A stretch of 38,468 bases of DNA from the NCBI GenBank assembly GCA_903822525.1, contig CAIJPI010000180.1, positions 110,371 through 148,838 of the forward strand, in the 5' to 3' direction. The position numbers and the translations under genes were made by a program. Below the pieces are notes generated by a model. That model was not told the origin of the DNA, ran no database searches, and worked only from the letters and a program-made list of their open reading frames with translations. The stretch's first letter is position 1, and each line of letters begins with the position of its first letter. Of this stretch, positions 1 through 9,822 are shown piece by piece. The stretch is from an uncultured Bacteroidales bacterium (GTDB taxonomy: Bacteria > Bacteroidota > Bacteroidia > Bacteroidales > UBA4417).

Positions 1-105
1 AAGGGCTTTTTACTGCTTGTGCCTTTGTTTGAGCTATTTTTAATGATTATCAGCCCTTTTCTTGCATTTGCAAATATCCTGAACAAGCCGGTTAAATGGC
101 GGTAA
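1..105 (+). CDS. C-terminal fragment of a membrane protein, possibly a family 2 glycosyltransferase (start lies outside the window)
   Basis: Frame 1 reads KGFLLLVPLFELFLMIISPFLAFANILNKPVKWR* with the stop at 103-105. It is a hydrophobic helix followed by a basic tail, and is absent from the ORF track because it has no start. Confidence 0.5.
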   Translation, partial: KGFLLLVPLFELFLMIISPFLAFANILNKPVKWR

Positions 106-194
106 TCATGTTGAGGTCGTTTCCAACAAAAACGTTTTTTTTTGGTTAATATATATTCAACCGCCAGAAAAGCAGTTTCAAAATAAACAAGATA

Positions 195-794
195 GTGTTC
201 AAAACCGGGAACAGCGATAGCATCAGCAATTCCGAACGTGATTTGCGTTTGGTCGGGCAGATTATGGAATCGGGCGACAGGGCTGCGTATGCCCAGTTGA
301 TGGATACCTATTTTGACAAGGTATATACCCGAATGCTTAAAATGACCGGACAGCCCGGGGATGCCGAAGACATGGCCATGGAGGCGTTTAATAAAGCATT
401 CAGTAAACTGGATCAGTATACGCCTGATTTTGCTTTCAGCACATGGTTATATCGTATTGCAAAGAATAACTGTATCGATCATCTCCGCAGAAATAAGAAG
501 GACAATGACAGCATGGTTAATCCTGATCAGGCTGTATACAGAATAGCAGCGCACGAGCGCGACAATCAGTTGCCGAGTCCTGAACAACTTATGATCAATC
601 AGCAGGAAACCCAGTTACTCCGCGAAATTGTTGATACACTTCACCCTAAGTATAAGGATATTATTAAGTTGCATTATTTTAACGAATTTTCGTGTGATGA
701 AATCGCTCAGCAACTTGATTTACCTGAAGGTACTGTAAAAGTCCGCCTGTTCAGGGCCAGAGAGTTGCTGTATAATATTATGCGTAAACCCTGA
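195..794 (+). CDS. RNA polymerase sigma factor, ECF/sigma-70 family
   Basis: Region 2 (DAEDMAMEAFNKAFSKLDQYTPDFAFSTWLYRIAKNNCIDHLRR) and region 4 (DIIKLHYFNEFSCDEIAQQLDLPEGTVKVRLFRARELL). GTG start. Confidence 0.93.
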   Translation: MFKTGNSDSISNSERDLRLVGQIMESGDRAAYAQLMDTYFDKVYTRMLKMTGQPGDAEDMAMEAFNKAFSKLDQYTPDFAFSTWLYRIAKNNCIDHLRRNKKDNDSMVNPDQAVYRIAAHERDNQLPSPEQLMINQQETQLLREIVDTLHPKYKDIIKLHYFNEFSCDEIAQQLDLPEGTVKVRLFRARELLYNIMRKP

Positions 795-868
795 CTTTGC
801 TTTTGGCCTGCGTCTAGGCAATCGATATTCCTGTCAGAAAGCGGAAATCAATAAATCAGAATAAGTAT

Positions 869-1777
869 TTATAGGCTAATTAACTGGTTTGCCAAAGCTT
901 TTCTGCAAGCCCTGCGCCCTGATTCTATCAGTTCCTCCGATTTGTAGAAGTCGAAAACAGAAGCCGATGCGTATGAAATCTCAATAACCACGTCGGGTTT
1001 ATACTTATCGATATAAATTCCTGCAGCTTTGTTCTGGGCTAGATTTATCGAATCGGAAATTACATCAAACATATTTACGGGCTTGGGTTTGGGCTGTTTG
1101 CTGTGGATATATTTTTCGACGTAAGGATCAATTATTTCTGACCATTTTTCATTGAGGGCAGCCCGCATTTTTCCGTAATGATTTTCCTGTATTTTATGGT
1201 CTGCAGTATTAGCATGTGATTTATATGGAATATTGGCATTTACATTTACTGCGATCAAAATATCACCGTCAGTGCGTTGTACAAGATCAATAGGCAGGGG
1301 ATTAAGCACACCGCCGTCCACCAGCAACATGCCATCGTATTGAACCGGCAGGAACACCGTTGGGATGGAACTCGACGCCCGTATAGCCTGCAACAGGCTG
1401 CCTTTTTTAAAGACAACTTCTTTATGGCCAATCAGGTCAGCAGCTACACATGCATAAGGCATGGTTAAATCCTCAATATTTATTTCCCCGATAAATTCGC
1501 CCAGCAGTTTCAGTATTTTTTCACCTTTTACGAGACCTCCGTGGCCTATTGTAATATCCATGAATTTTATGACATCCATTTTGGTAAACTTCAGAAGCCA
1601 TTCAGTAAATTCGTTGAGTGTGCCTTTGGCCAGCATTCCGCCAACCAGTGAACCCATCGAAGTACCTGCTACGGATGTTATGGTATATCCTGACTTTTTA
1701 AGCTCTTCAATTACTCCGATATGGGCAATGCCCCTGGCACCGCCACTCGAAAGGACCAATGCTACATTTTGTGACAT
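869..1777 (-). CDS. Patatin-like phospholipase family protein (RssA-like)
   Basis: SSGGARGIAHIGVIEEL oxyanion motif, GTSMG nucleophile elbow, DGG catalytic Asp motif. Confidence 0.92.
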   Translation of the reverse strand: MSQNVALVLSSGGARGIAHIGVIEELKKSGYTITSVAGTSMGSLVGGMLAKGTLNEFTEWLLKFTKMDVIKFMDITIGHGGLVKGEKILKLLGEFIGEINIEDLTMPYACVAADLIGHKEVVFKKGSLLQAIRASSSIPTVFLPVQYDGMLLVDGGVLNPLPIDLVQRTDGDILIAVNVNANIPYKSHANTADHKIQENHYGKMRAALNEKWSEIIDPYVEKYIHSKQPKPKPVNMFDVISDSINLAQNKAAGIYIDKYKPDVVIEISYASASVFDFYKSEELIESGRRACRKALANQLISL

Positions 1778-1857
1778 GATTTCCGTTTTTAAAAATGAAA
1801 ATATATAAAAATATGCTGCTGCAACAGATAGCAGTGTATTTCACAAATATAGTTAAA

Positions 1858-2556
1858 TCAGATGTATTTTGGAAGTGTTTTTATTATTTTTTTTAGTGAA
1901 ACTTCACATAGGGTCGAAGGCGAAAAGGGGAGAGGCGTGCATACGGCCATACTGTATTCAGGATTTAACCTGAAGGTTTCAATGCCATACTTTTCAGCCT
2001 CCTCATTTCCTGTAAGCAGATATGAAACTTCATTTTTGCAGATGGTAAACGAATTCAGGTGCTGGGTAAGGCCGCGGCCGATAGCCTTCAGGTAACTTTC
2101 CTTTATAGTCCACAGGGTAATAAAATAATTCATACGGTCTTCATCCTGCAGTTCCATGAGGTCGCGAATCTCAGAAGGAGAAAAGAATCTTTCGGCAATG
2201 CGAAGGTTCACCTTCCTCACACGTTCCACATCAATCCCAATCTCAGCAGTAGCAACTGCACAAACTACATAATGCCCTGAATGTGAGATGTTGAAATGCA
2301 TATCCTTGAGGTTTTCGATGTGTGGCTTGCCTTTTTCTCCAAATACAAGGGATATTTCCTGTTCAGGTTTGCCAAGGTATTGACCTACTGAATACCGTGC
2401 AAGCAATTCGCCGGCAACGGTATGCAGCCTGCTTGTGTTATTGAGTCGGTCCTGCACCCGCAACCTGCCTGCCACAGGCAGGTATTGAAGCAATATATCC
2501 TGAAATCCGGGAGTATATTCGTCTTCTTCAAGATGCATTACAAAGACCTTTATCAT
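1858..2556 (-). CDS. 4'-phosphopantetheinyl transferase superfamily protein
   Basis: GIDVERVRK and WTIKESYLKAIGRGL motifs typical of Sfp-type PPTases. Confidence 0.92.
   Translation of the reverse strand: MIKVFVMHLEEDEYTPGFQDILLQYLPVAGRLRVQDRLNNTSRLHTVAGELLARYSVGQYLGKPEQEISLVFGEKGKPHIENLKDMHFNISHSGHYVVCAVATAEIGIDVERVRKVNLRIAERFFSPSEIRDLMELQDEDRMNYFITLWTIKESYLKAIGRGLTQHLNSFTICKNEVSYLLTGNEEAEKYGIETFRLNPEYSMAVCTPLPFSPSTLCEVSLKKIIKTLPKYI
2463..2483. repeat. Perfect palindrome ACCTGCCTG-CCA-CAGGCAGGT inside the PPTase coding region
   Basis: 9-bp perfect inverted arms with a 3-nt spacer. On the minus strand it encodes YLPVAGRL in frame. Confidence 0.75.
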
Positions 2557-2727
2557 ACAAGAGTTTAAATTATCAAAGATTAAATTCTATTAAGGGGTTC
2601 AGTTTAAAAATTCTGTTTCTATGATATATTGTGTAAATAGTAAAGATATCAAATCCAGGTAGTTACAAGATGCCAGGAAAATCTGATTTTCTCTGCTGTA
2701 CTGCATTGTTGACTCACTGCGAGTGAT

Positions 2728-3954
2728 TTAACTTCCTGCTTTTTTGGCTGTATCATGCATAACACGCATCAGGTTGCCGCCCCATATCTTCTTTATATCC
2801 TTTTCGCAATAACCGCGTTTCACCAGTTCCAGCGTAATGTTTCCCATCTGGCTTACATCCTTGCACCCTTCAATACCACCTCCTCCATCGAAGTCAGTGC
2901 CGATTCCCACATGGTCGATTCCGGCAATTTTTACCATATAGTCGATATGATCAACAACATCGCTCACTGTTGCCAGTTGCTGAGGGAAAGATTTATCAAC
3001 GGCATGCCATTCAGCACTCGCTGCATCCCATTGTTCATCTTTAAGGTCCTGGAAATTGTTATACTTTTTCCGAACGGCCTGGCGGGCTGAATCGCGTTCG
3101 GGATTGGGCAGAGGTTTTTTTACATAATCACTCAGAATGCACATCTGAACTACCCCGTTATTTCCTGCAATAGCCCGGAGCATATCATCGTTGAGATTTC
3201 TGGGATTGCCGCAAAGTGTGCGGGCACATGAATGTGAAGCCAGCACAGGAGCCTTACTCATTTTAATGACATCATAAAACGACTGGTCTGAAACATGCGA
3301 AACGTCGATCATCATACCCAGCCGGTTCATTTCCTTTACCACCTGTTGCCCGAAAACGGTCAGCCCTGTAGTATTTGCTGTGTCGGTCGAGCTGGTGCAG
3401 ATATCATTATTTTTAGTATGGCAAAGTGTAATATAGCGGGCTCCTCGATCGTAGAAATGTTTTACATTCGATAAATCATTTCCGATTGGGTATCCATTCT
3501 CAACCCCGATAAATACAACAATCTTATTTTTACGTACCAGTTTATAGGCATCGTGAGGGGATGTTGCAATACCGCTGATGTCGCTATGGCGGTTTACTGC
3601 GGCATCGATTGAGTCAAAAATCATTTCAGCCTTGGCTTTTACTTTTGCGTTTCCTTCAGCAGTGCGTGGACCCTGGCTGGTAAAAACGGCTAAAAATACA
3701 GCATCCAGCCCGCCTTTGCGCATGCGGGGAAAGTCGACACAACTGAAAGGCATAGTTGTGCTGTTATCTTTTGCAACATCAAATTTTTTATTCGAAAAAT
3801 TAAGCGGAGCATCGGTATGAGAATCAACAGTAAAAGCGGCCAGGTGAATGCGTGCAGCCTTTACCTCCAGGCTTTCGTTTCGCTGTGCTGATGCTGAGCT
3901 GAAAATACAAAGTGAAATTATGGTAAGGAAAGGAAATATGTAGGCTGGCTTCAT
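2728..3954 (-). CDS. Membrane dipeptidase (peptidase family M19), secreted
   Basis: Signal peptide, DSHTDAP, MIDVSHVSDQSFYDV, ASHSCARTLC, HVGIGTDFDGGGG motifs. Confidence 0.93.
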   Translation of the reverse strand: MKPAYIFPFLTIISLCIFSSASAQRNESLEVKAARIHLAAFTVDSHTDAPLNFSNKKFDVAKDNSTTMPFSCVDFPRMRKGGLDAVFLAVFTSQGPRTAEGNAKVKAKAEMIFDSIDAAVNRHSDISGIATSPHDAYKLVRKNKIVVFIGVENGYPIGNDLSNVKHFYDRGARYITLCHTKNNDICTSSTDTANTTGLTVFGQQVVKEMNRLGMMIDVSHVSDQSFYDVIKMSKAPVLASHSCARTLCGNPRNLNDDMLRAIAGNNGVVQMCILSDYVKKPLPNPERDSARQAVRKKYNNFQDLKDEQWDAASAEWHAVDKSFPQQLATVSDVVDHIDYMVKIAGIDHVGIGTDFDGGGGIEGCKDVSQMGNITLELVKRGYCEKDIKKIWGGNLMRVMHDTAKKAGS

Positions 3955-3995
3955 GATTATATATTAGTATAGAAGGCAAAAGTAAGGATATTAGG

Positions 3996-4598
3996 TTACA
4001 AAGGAGCTTTGAAACCGGAAAGTCGAACCACCTCTGCAAGTCCCTGGTGCAAAGGCCCTTCATCAAGTGTTACCTGAGTTTCGCAGGTTTCCACTGACAA
4101 AAGCATCTTAAAATCATTTTGAAGCATCTCCGAGGTATAAAGCATGTCAGCTGTTTTAGGCCCGCCGCTTGTAAGGCTCAGCTGCTTTAGAGTGAACGCT
4201 TCCAGGATCAGTATTCCGCCTGGTTTCAACGCCCTGATGACTGCATGATGCACTTGTTGTCTTAAGCCATCAGGAAGATGCACAAATATAAGCGTAATAC
4301 AATCGTATTGGTCCGCAACTGGATGCCAGTTGTCGAGTGACTCAATGGTATAGTTGATTGTAACCCCTTTTGTGTCGGCAAGCAGCAGAGCTTTTTTTTG
4401 TCCTTCAACACTTAGGTCGAAGGCATCAGTCTGCCAGCCCAGCGAGGCTGCATATACTGCATTCCGGCCTTCCCCTTCGGCCGGGAATAAGATCCGGCCG
4501 GGTTTCAACAAGGTTAATTTTTCTTTTAAGAAGTTGTTAGGTTCCGTTCCATAAACGTATTCCTGTGCGGCGTACCTTTGATCCCATTGGTTCTGCAT
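3996..4598 (-). CDS. Class I SAM-dependent methyltransferase (TehB-like)
   Basis: WDQRYAAQEYVYGTEPN N-terminus, GRILFPAEGEGRNAVYAASLGW motif I region, LKPGGILILEAF. Confidence 0.88.
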   Translation of the reverse strand: MQNQWDQRYAAQEYVYGTEPNNFLKEKLTLLKPGRILFPAEGEGRNAVYAASLGWQTDAFDLSVEGQKKALLLADTKGVTINYTIESLDNWHPVADQYDCITLIFVHLPDGLRQQVHHAVIRALKPGGILILEAFTLKQLSLTSGGPKTADMLYTSEMLQNDFKMLLSVETCETQVTLDEGPLHQGLAEVVRLSGFKAPL

Positions 4599-4702
4599 GG
4601 TGTATTTTTTACTGTGTGTTGAGTTTACTGAACAAATGTCATTGTTAACTGGCTACCGCTTGTAATGGACAGGTTAATTGGTTGCGGTAGCAAAACCTGG
4701 AA

Positions 4703-6844
4703 CTATTCCACTATAATTTCATCAGCAAAAATCCAGCATTTGTTGCCTGCTCCCGGATGCCATGCCGGGCATATCCCATGGTTGAGAGCAGTAAATTTGA
4801 TATATCGGATGGAACTTTTAACCGGGAATAGAACGGGTTGAATAACAACTCCCTTTAGTTCGCTTTCAGCTGTGAAACGCCTTTCCCCAATTTGTTTATA
4901 GGTAATGCCATCTTCCGAAACCTGAACGATGACTAGTTTTGGGAAGAATATCCACGAATGATTGTCGGAAAGGAAGTTGCAACTGATAGTTTTCGACTGT
5001 ATAGCTTTCCCCAGATCTACAATTACTTCCAGGTCATTCCCTTCAAATCCCTGCCAGCTTCCATCCTGGAAATCATCAGTTGCAGTAACTCCATCGAGCA
5101 ACGCCAGCTTATCCCCGGCAGGATAAGATTCAGAGTACAGGCTCTTGTATGTTATCAATGCCCCTGAAGCCTTATTGGCAACAATTTCCCATCCTTTTAC
5201 TGATTGAGAAAGAAATCCGTCGCGCGAAACTGTAGCATAAAGTGTTCCCGGTTTGCCTGCCGGAATGGGCCTCAGATAACGAGGTGAAAACCTGCCCGGC
5301 ATTTTGTTGAAAGCATAATAAATATCCGATTCTCTTGCCCTGGAAGCAAGCTGGTACGAAAGTGTTCGTGAAGCTGTATCAAAAAGTGGTCTTAGCACAG
5401 CCATGTCAGTTATAATATCCCATGTATCGGTCCTGAAGGATGAAGCAGGCAATCCGGCCCCGTTAAAAAGAGTGGCTTCCGCGGTATTGGTAAAAGCATA
5501 CCTAGCTGCCAGCGGTTGTTTTACTTTAGGGGAAGAAAGCGAGAGTGAATTTCCCTGAATTTTTACTGTAGCCGGATAAAACAGATGATCAACTCCTGCA
5601 AGGGTAAAATTATTATTCTCCACTTTTTTGAGATTCAGTCCTCCGTCGGCATAATTAAATATTAGCGTGATGGTGTTTGCCGAGATTTTCATGTCCTTAT
5701 AAAGCGGACCGGAGAATGAGTCTTCTGACTTCCCGTATGTTTTGCTTAATGCCAATAAAGCCAGGCGTTTACCGACATCAAGCTTATTCTTAGGGTGGAT
5801 ATCGTTGACATCGCCGGCAATATCCATAGTAACAGCCATGCCGGTATTTGGTGTGGAAAGACAATTCAGTTGTGCTTCACGCATCAGGGCTCCTGTATAG
5901 GGCTCTGAATATGAAAATGGTGCTATCTGCACGTAATAAAAGGGGAAATCAACAGCATTCCATGCTTTCCTCCAGGAAGTAATCAGGGTATTCATCAGGG
6001 TGGGATAATATCGGGCATCGAGCCTGTTCGATTCGCCCTGGTACCAGATAGCTCCTTTTATCGTAAAATTCAGCAAAGGGTGTATCATGGCATTGTAGAG
6101 TATCCCGGGATTGCCAGGCCACCACTGGCTGCCATTAAAATGGTTAAGGTAGTATCCAAGGTCGGGTTCAGCTGCAATAGCTGCAACCGGGGTCCAGACT
6201 TCAGCGGGTGTGCCTCCCCAGGCTGCGACAATCAATCCTACAGGAACGCCGAGTTTTTTACTCAGGGAAGAACCGAAAAACCATGCTGTTGCACTGAAAT
6301 CATTTACAGTGCCGGTATCGGCTACAAGCCAGTTTCCTTTACAATTCATTAAAGGAACGGCTGATGTATCACGTTGAACGGTGAAAAGACGCACTCCCGG
6401 GTATTTCCCTTCTGAAACATCTTTGCAAACTTCAGGTTTATAATTTCCCCAGCCTCCGAGTCCGCGCATTGTAAATTCCATATTCGACTGCCCTGAGCAA
6501 ACCCACACTTCACCAATCATCACATTTCCAATTGTAATAGAATAATCGCGACCTGTAACAATCATTTTATATGGTCCCCCGGCTGTTGGAGTGCTGATTT
6601 TTACATTCCATTTGCCATCGGCGGAGGTTGTTGCAATTGCAGGAATGGAAAGCCAACTGGCCTGAACTGACACTTTTTCTCCGGCATCGGCCCATCCCCA
6701 TACATTAATTGCTGTATTTTGCTGCAAAACCATATTGTTGCCGATCAGTGCAGGTAGTTTAACGCCTGCATTAACAGGAAATTGAAAAATCATACCGGTC
6801 AATATAAGTATGCCGATAATTAAAGTATTGCTGAATCTGTTCAT
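4703..6844 (-). CDS. Sialate O-acetylesterase-like SGNH hydrolase with a C-terminal discoidin-like region
   Basis: LPALIGNNMVLQQ, GEVWVCSGQSNMEF, IWYQGESN, DIHPKNK motifs. The C-terminus resembles a carbohydrate-binding F5/8-like domain. Confidence 0.9.
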   Translation of the reverse strand: MNRFSNTLIIGILILTGMIFQFPVNAGVKLPALIGNNMVLQQNTAINVWGWADAGEKVSVQASWLSIPAIATTSADGKWNVKISTPTAGGPYKMIVTGRDYSITIGNVMIGEVWVCSGQSNMEFTMRGLGGWGNYKPEVCKDVSEGKYPGVRLFTVQRDTSAVPLMNCKGNWLVADTGTVNDFSATAWFFGSSLSKKLGVPVGLIVAAWGGTPAEVWTPVAAIAAEPDLGYYLNHFNGSQWWPGNPGILYNAMIHPLLNFTIKGAIWYQGESNRLDARYYPTLMNTLITSWRKAWNAVDFPFYYVQIAPFSYSEPYTGALMREAQLNCLSTPNTGMAVTMDIAGDVNDIHPKNKLDVGKRLALLALSKTYGKSEDSFSGPLYKDMKISANTITLIFNYADGGLNLKKVENNNFTLAGVDHLFYPATVKIQGNSLSLSSPKVKQPLAARYAFTNTAEATLFNGAGLPASSFRTDTWDIITDMAVLRPLFDTASRTLSYQLASRARESDIYYAFNKMPGRFSPRYLRPIPAGKPGTLYATVSRDGFLSQSVKGWEIVANKASGALITYKSLYSESYPAGDKLALLDGVTATDDFQDGSWQGFEGNDLEVIVDLGKAIQSKTISCNFLSDNHSWIFFPKLVIVQVSEDGITYKQIGERRFTAESELKGVVIQPVLFPVKSSIRYIKFTALNHGICPAWHPGAGNKCWIFADEIIVE

Positions 6845-6958
6845 TGCAGATAGTTTTATGCAAATCTAAGATTTATAAGAACGTTCAAGTAGCTATTCTG
6901 GTTTAATTCCTGACTACGATAATTTTTAAAATTCTGAATGGATCCGGTTTAAATTTAA

Positions 6959-6966
6959 TATTTTTG
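6959..6966 (+). promoter_or_regulatory. Candidate Bacteroidetes -7 element TATTTTTG upstream of the isochorismatase-like gene
   Basis: Matches TAnnTTTG 46 bp upstream of the ATG at 7013. No clear -33 element was identified. Confidence 0.4.
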
Positions 6967-7012
6967 TAATAAGCATATGTTCAGTTCATTTACATTAACA
7001 GTTTAATAAGCT

Positions 7013-7690
7013 ATGAGTATGAAAAGAATTCTACTTTGGGTAGTTATTGTTCTGGTGCTGATTGTTGCAGTGCTTTTTGGTAATCTCATGCTTTTTGAAC
7101 GTGCAGCGGAGAGAGTCTCAGAAGGTGTTCCGATTGCATCTTTTGCCGCTGGCAAATCAGCTTTGCTTGTAATTGATATACAGGAAGGGACAACCGGGAA
7201 ACGGGCATTGAAAGAAAGTTATATAAAAGCATCCGACAGCCTGATCCGGCTGGTCAACCGGCTTGTCGACAGCGCAAGTAAACGAAATGTGCCCGTTATT
7301 TATGTCCGGAGTGAAGTTTCCAATGTACTGGTTAACCTTATTAACAATTCAATGTCAACAGGAAGCGAAGGTGCTGCTTTGGATAAAAGGTTGAAAGTAG
7401 TATCGGATTTCTATATTCCGAAACAGAAACAGGACGCATTCAGCAATCCCATTCTCGATAGTATTTTAACAGCAAACCAGGTAAACAAACTTTATATTAC
7501 AGGACTTGATGCCGGTTTTTGTGTAAACAGCACCATAGAGGCAGCCCTGAACAGGGGATATGCAATAACTGTGATCAGCAATACCGTTATATCGGAAACC
7601 GATTCGCTGAAAGTCCAGGTTTTTGAAAGATTAAAAACGAAAGGGGTTACATTCCTGAATTCAGGAGAATTTCCTGCTTCAGTGAACTGA
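7013..7690 (+). CDS. Membrane-anchored isochorismatase-family cysteine hydrolase
   Basis: N-terminal TM helix, ALLVIDIQEG (catalytic Asp), ITGLDAGFCVNSTIEAALNRGY (catalytic Cys loop). Confidence 0.88.
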   Translation: MSMKRILLWVVIVLVLIVAVLFGNLMLFERAAERVSEGVPIASFAAGKSALLVIDIQEGTTGKRALKESYIKASDSLIRLVNRLVDSASKRNVPVIYVRSEVSNVLVNLINNSMSTGSEGAALDKRLKVVSDFYIPKQKQDAFSNPILDSILTANQVNKLYITGLDAGFCVNSTIEAALNRGYAITVISNTVISETDSLKVQVFERLKTKGVTFLNSGEFPASVN

Positions 7691-7754
7691 GAAACTAGGC
7701 TTTGCATGTAGCTGATCATTAGTTTTGCTATTCTTAAATAATAACAAAACCTGA

Positions 7755-8084
7755 TTAAATCAGCCCTGTAACGGTGTTTGTAATTAACTTCATCAGGCTG
7801 GCTTTAAATTTATCAGCTTCTATTAAAGCTATTCCAACTTCTTTTAATGCATTCATTTTTATCAGGTCCTTTTGCCCGAGTAATAAAAACTCGAAATCGG
7901 CTTTTGAGATTTCCCCATTTGCTAACTGTAGAGCCCATTTCTCGATACTCACCTGCATTTCGGCCAGCAATTTCAGTGCATCTGCGCTTGCAGCTTCCTT
8001 ATATTGTTTGAAAGTTAAAGTTGCGAGTGCAACAACTTCCTTTTTCAGACTTTCAAGTATTTGTTGAATATTTATATCAGGCAT
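7755..8084 (-). CDS. Hypothetical small helical protein
   Basis: 109-aa ORF in a co-directional cluster with plausible composition. No family recognised. Confidence 0.65.
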   Translation of the reverse strand: MPDINIQQILESLKKEVVALATLTFKQYKEAASADALKLLAEMQVSIEKWALQLANGEISKADFEFLLLGQKDLIKMNALKEVGIALIEADKFKASLMKLITNTVTGLI

Positions 8085-8144
8085 GTCTTTATATTTTAGC
8101 TTGTTAACTTTTCCTGAAACTTTTTATGGTTGATTGGAATCAGC

Positions 8145-8594
8145 TTATTGTGAGATTTCTGATGCTTTGATTTTTTTACTTTCAAGCCCCGATATCTGGT
8201 CAAAGGCTTTACCCACAAGGTCCTTCTCGTTATTAATAAAAGCCACATTTAATTTATTTTCCTTTTTCCAACGCGAAAGGAATCCACCCAATAAGTAACC
8301 GCTGGTATCAATCAGGATGTCCCATAATTTTACAGAGATTTCGTTTTTTGGCCTGTTCTTTTCATACTCGTATACCTTCCGGAGTTTGGTCTCGAATTCT
8401 ATAACACCTGACTGGTGTTTGGAAAAGTCATCGTTAGCTAAATCCATCAGATTTAATGCATCCACCTTTATGGAGGTAGTTTGTGCATAAGCATACTGAT
8501 CGAAAGGCGAAATAGTGACACAGCCGGAATAGCCAAGTAATACAATTATAAAAGCTGCAACCAGGCTTCTTTTTGATATTATTTTTTTCTCCAT
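8145..8594 (-). CDS. Hypothetical lipoprotein
   Basis: N-terminal signal with lipobox-like LLGYSGC. No family recognised. Confidence 0.7.
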   Translation of the reverse strand: MEKKIISKRSLVAAFIIVLLGYSGCVTISPFDQYAYAQTTSIKVDALNLMDLANDDFSKHQSGVIEFETKLRKVYEYEKNRPKNEISVKLWDILIDTSGYLLGGFLSRWKKENKLNVAFINNEKDLVGKAFDQISGLESKKIKASEISQ

Positions 8595-8652
8595 ACTGAT
8601 TTTTTTAAAAGAGTTAATATTTAGTTTTTAAAACCTCCCTGAAAAGCAGAAA

Positions 8653-8679
8653 AGACTATTGCTATTTGAGCAATAGTCT
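8653..8679 (-). terminator. Hairpin AGACTATTGCT-loop-AGCAATAGTCT followed by TTTT on the minus strand
   Basis: 11-bp perfect stem with a 5-nt loop, located just downstream of the C1 peptidase stop codon. Confidence 0.75.
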
Positions 8680-8759
8680 GATTCCGGTAAATAGCTTTGG
8701 CAATTGAAACCAGCCATAGAAACAGTAATTATATCGGGTTAAAACATGTATGAAAATGC

Positions 8760-9677
8760 TCAGGGTTTAAAATTCCCTGAATCAACCCATTCATTCTTGA
8801 GCAGCGACCACCAGTCGTCGGCCAGACCTGTGAGAACATATTCATATGGAAGCCAGCCATAGCCATTTTCGCCCCATCCTGTACCCCACGAATTACGGAT
8901 CAGCAATGCGCCGGTAGTTTCTTTTGCCCCGCTTGCAGTATTTTTTATTTTCATTTTGTCGTCGTATCCTGCCACTACAACGGCATGCCCGCCAGCAATT
9001 TTATCTCCTTTAACCGGGTATGGGATTTTCCCTTTCGAGGCATCCGATTGATAGATTGAACTGTAAACGGTAAAACCGAACATCGATGGCAAGCCTGCTG
9101 CCAGGTTGGTTTTAATCTGATTAAGCAGGGCAGGCCCTTTTGTTCCGGGGGGATCCAGGCGGTAATAGCTTATCGACTGGTAATTCTGCGCAAAAGCATA
9201 ACAGAAAGCTGAAGGCTCGGTATTATATTCTGCCACATTATAAGGCCAGTATTCTTCGGGTGGCACACCGAAAAGAACCAGCGCACCCATGGTGGTGCGA
9301 AGGAAAGCCCCGGTATCGCCCGTTTCATGCATCAGGTTCCGGGTGGTTTTATAGAGGAAAAGCCTCGAAGCATCGGTATGTTTGCCAAATGCCCGGCGCT
9401 CGAAGTATTCAATTAGTCCAACACCGGCATTTGCGGTGCAGGATCCAAGGTCTCCCTGGTTTTCGACAGGCGAGAACCAGGGAACCAGTGAAACTGAAGC
9501 AGGCAATGCAGGTTTGCCTGTGTTTAGTACGCCGGTTTTCCCTAGCATCTTCTTGATCGAATCATTCTGACCCAGCCCTTTCAGGCGAACAGAAACAACG
9601 TTGTGTTCAACGGTTAAATCTCTGAAATCAGGATAATCAGGGAGCCATCCTAATCTCCTTCGCATAAATGCACCCAT
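8760..9677 (-). CDS. C1 family (papain-like) peptidase
   Basis: RRRLGWLPDYPDFRDLT propeptide-like start, NQGDLGSCTANAG (Cys), GGHAVVVAGYDD (His), IRNSWGTGWGENGYGWLPYEYV (Asn). Confidence 0.93.
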   Translation of the reverse strand: MGAFMRRRLGWLPDYPDFRDLTVEHNVVSVRLKGLGQNDSIKKMLGKTGVLNTGKPALPASVSLVPWFSPVENQGDLGSCTANAGVGLIEYFERRAFGKHTDASRLFLYKTTRNLMHETGDTGAFLRTTMGALVLFGVPPEEYWPYNVAEYNTEPSAFCYAFAQNYQSISYYRLDPPGTKGPALLNQIKTNLAAGLPSMFGFTVYSSIYQSDASKGKIPYPVKGDKIAGGHAVVVAGYDDKMKIKNTASGAKETTGALLIRNSWGTGWGENGYGWLPYEYVLTGLADDWWSLLKNEWVDSGNFKP

Positions 9678-9822
9678 AGGTATCTCTTTTTTAGATGGTT
9701 AATAAAATATATTTTAAGTGAATGCAGCTGACCACTCTCTTCTTTTTTTGATTTTACAGTATCAGCGGAAATGAAATTTGATTTAATGCATACAGGAATT
9801 GATTTTATTATAGGATATTGCA

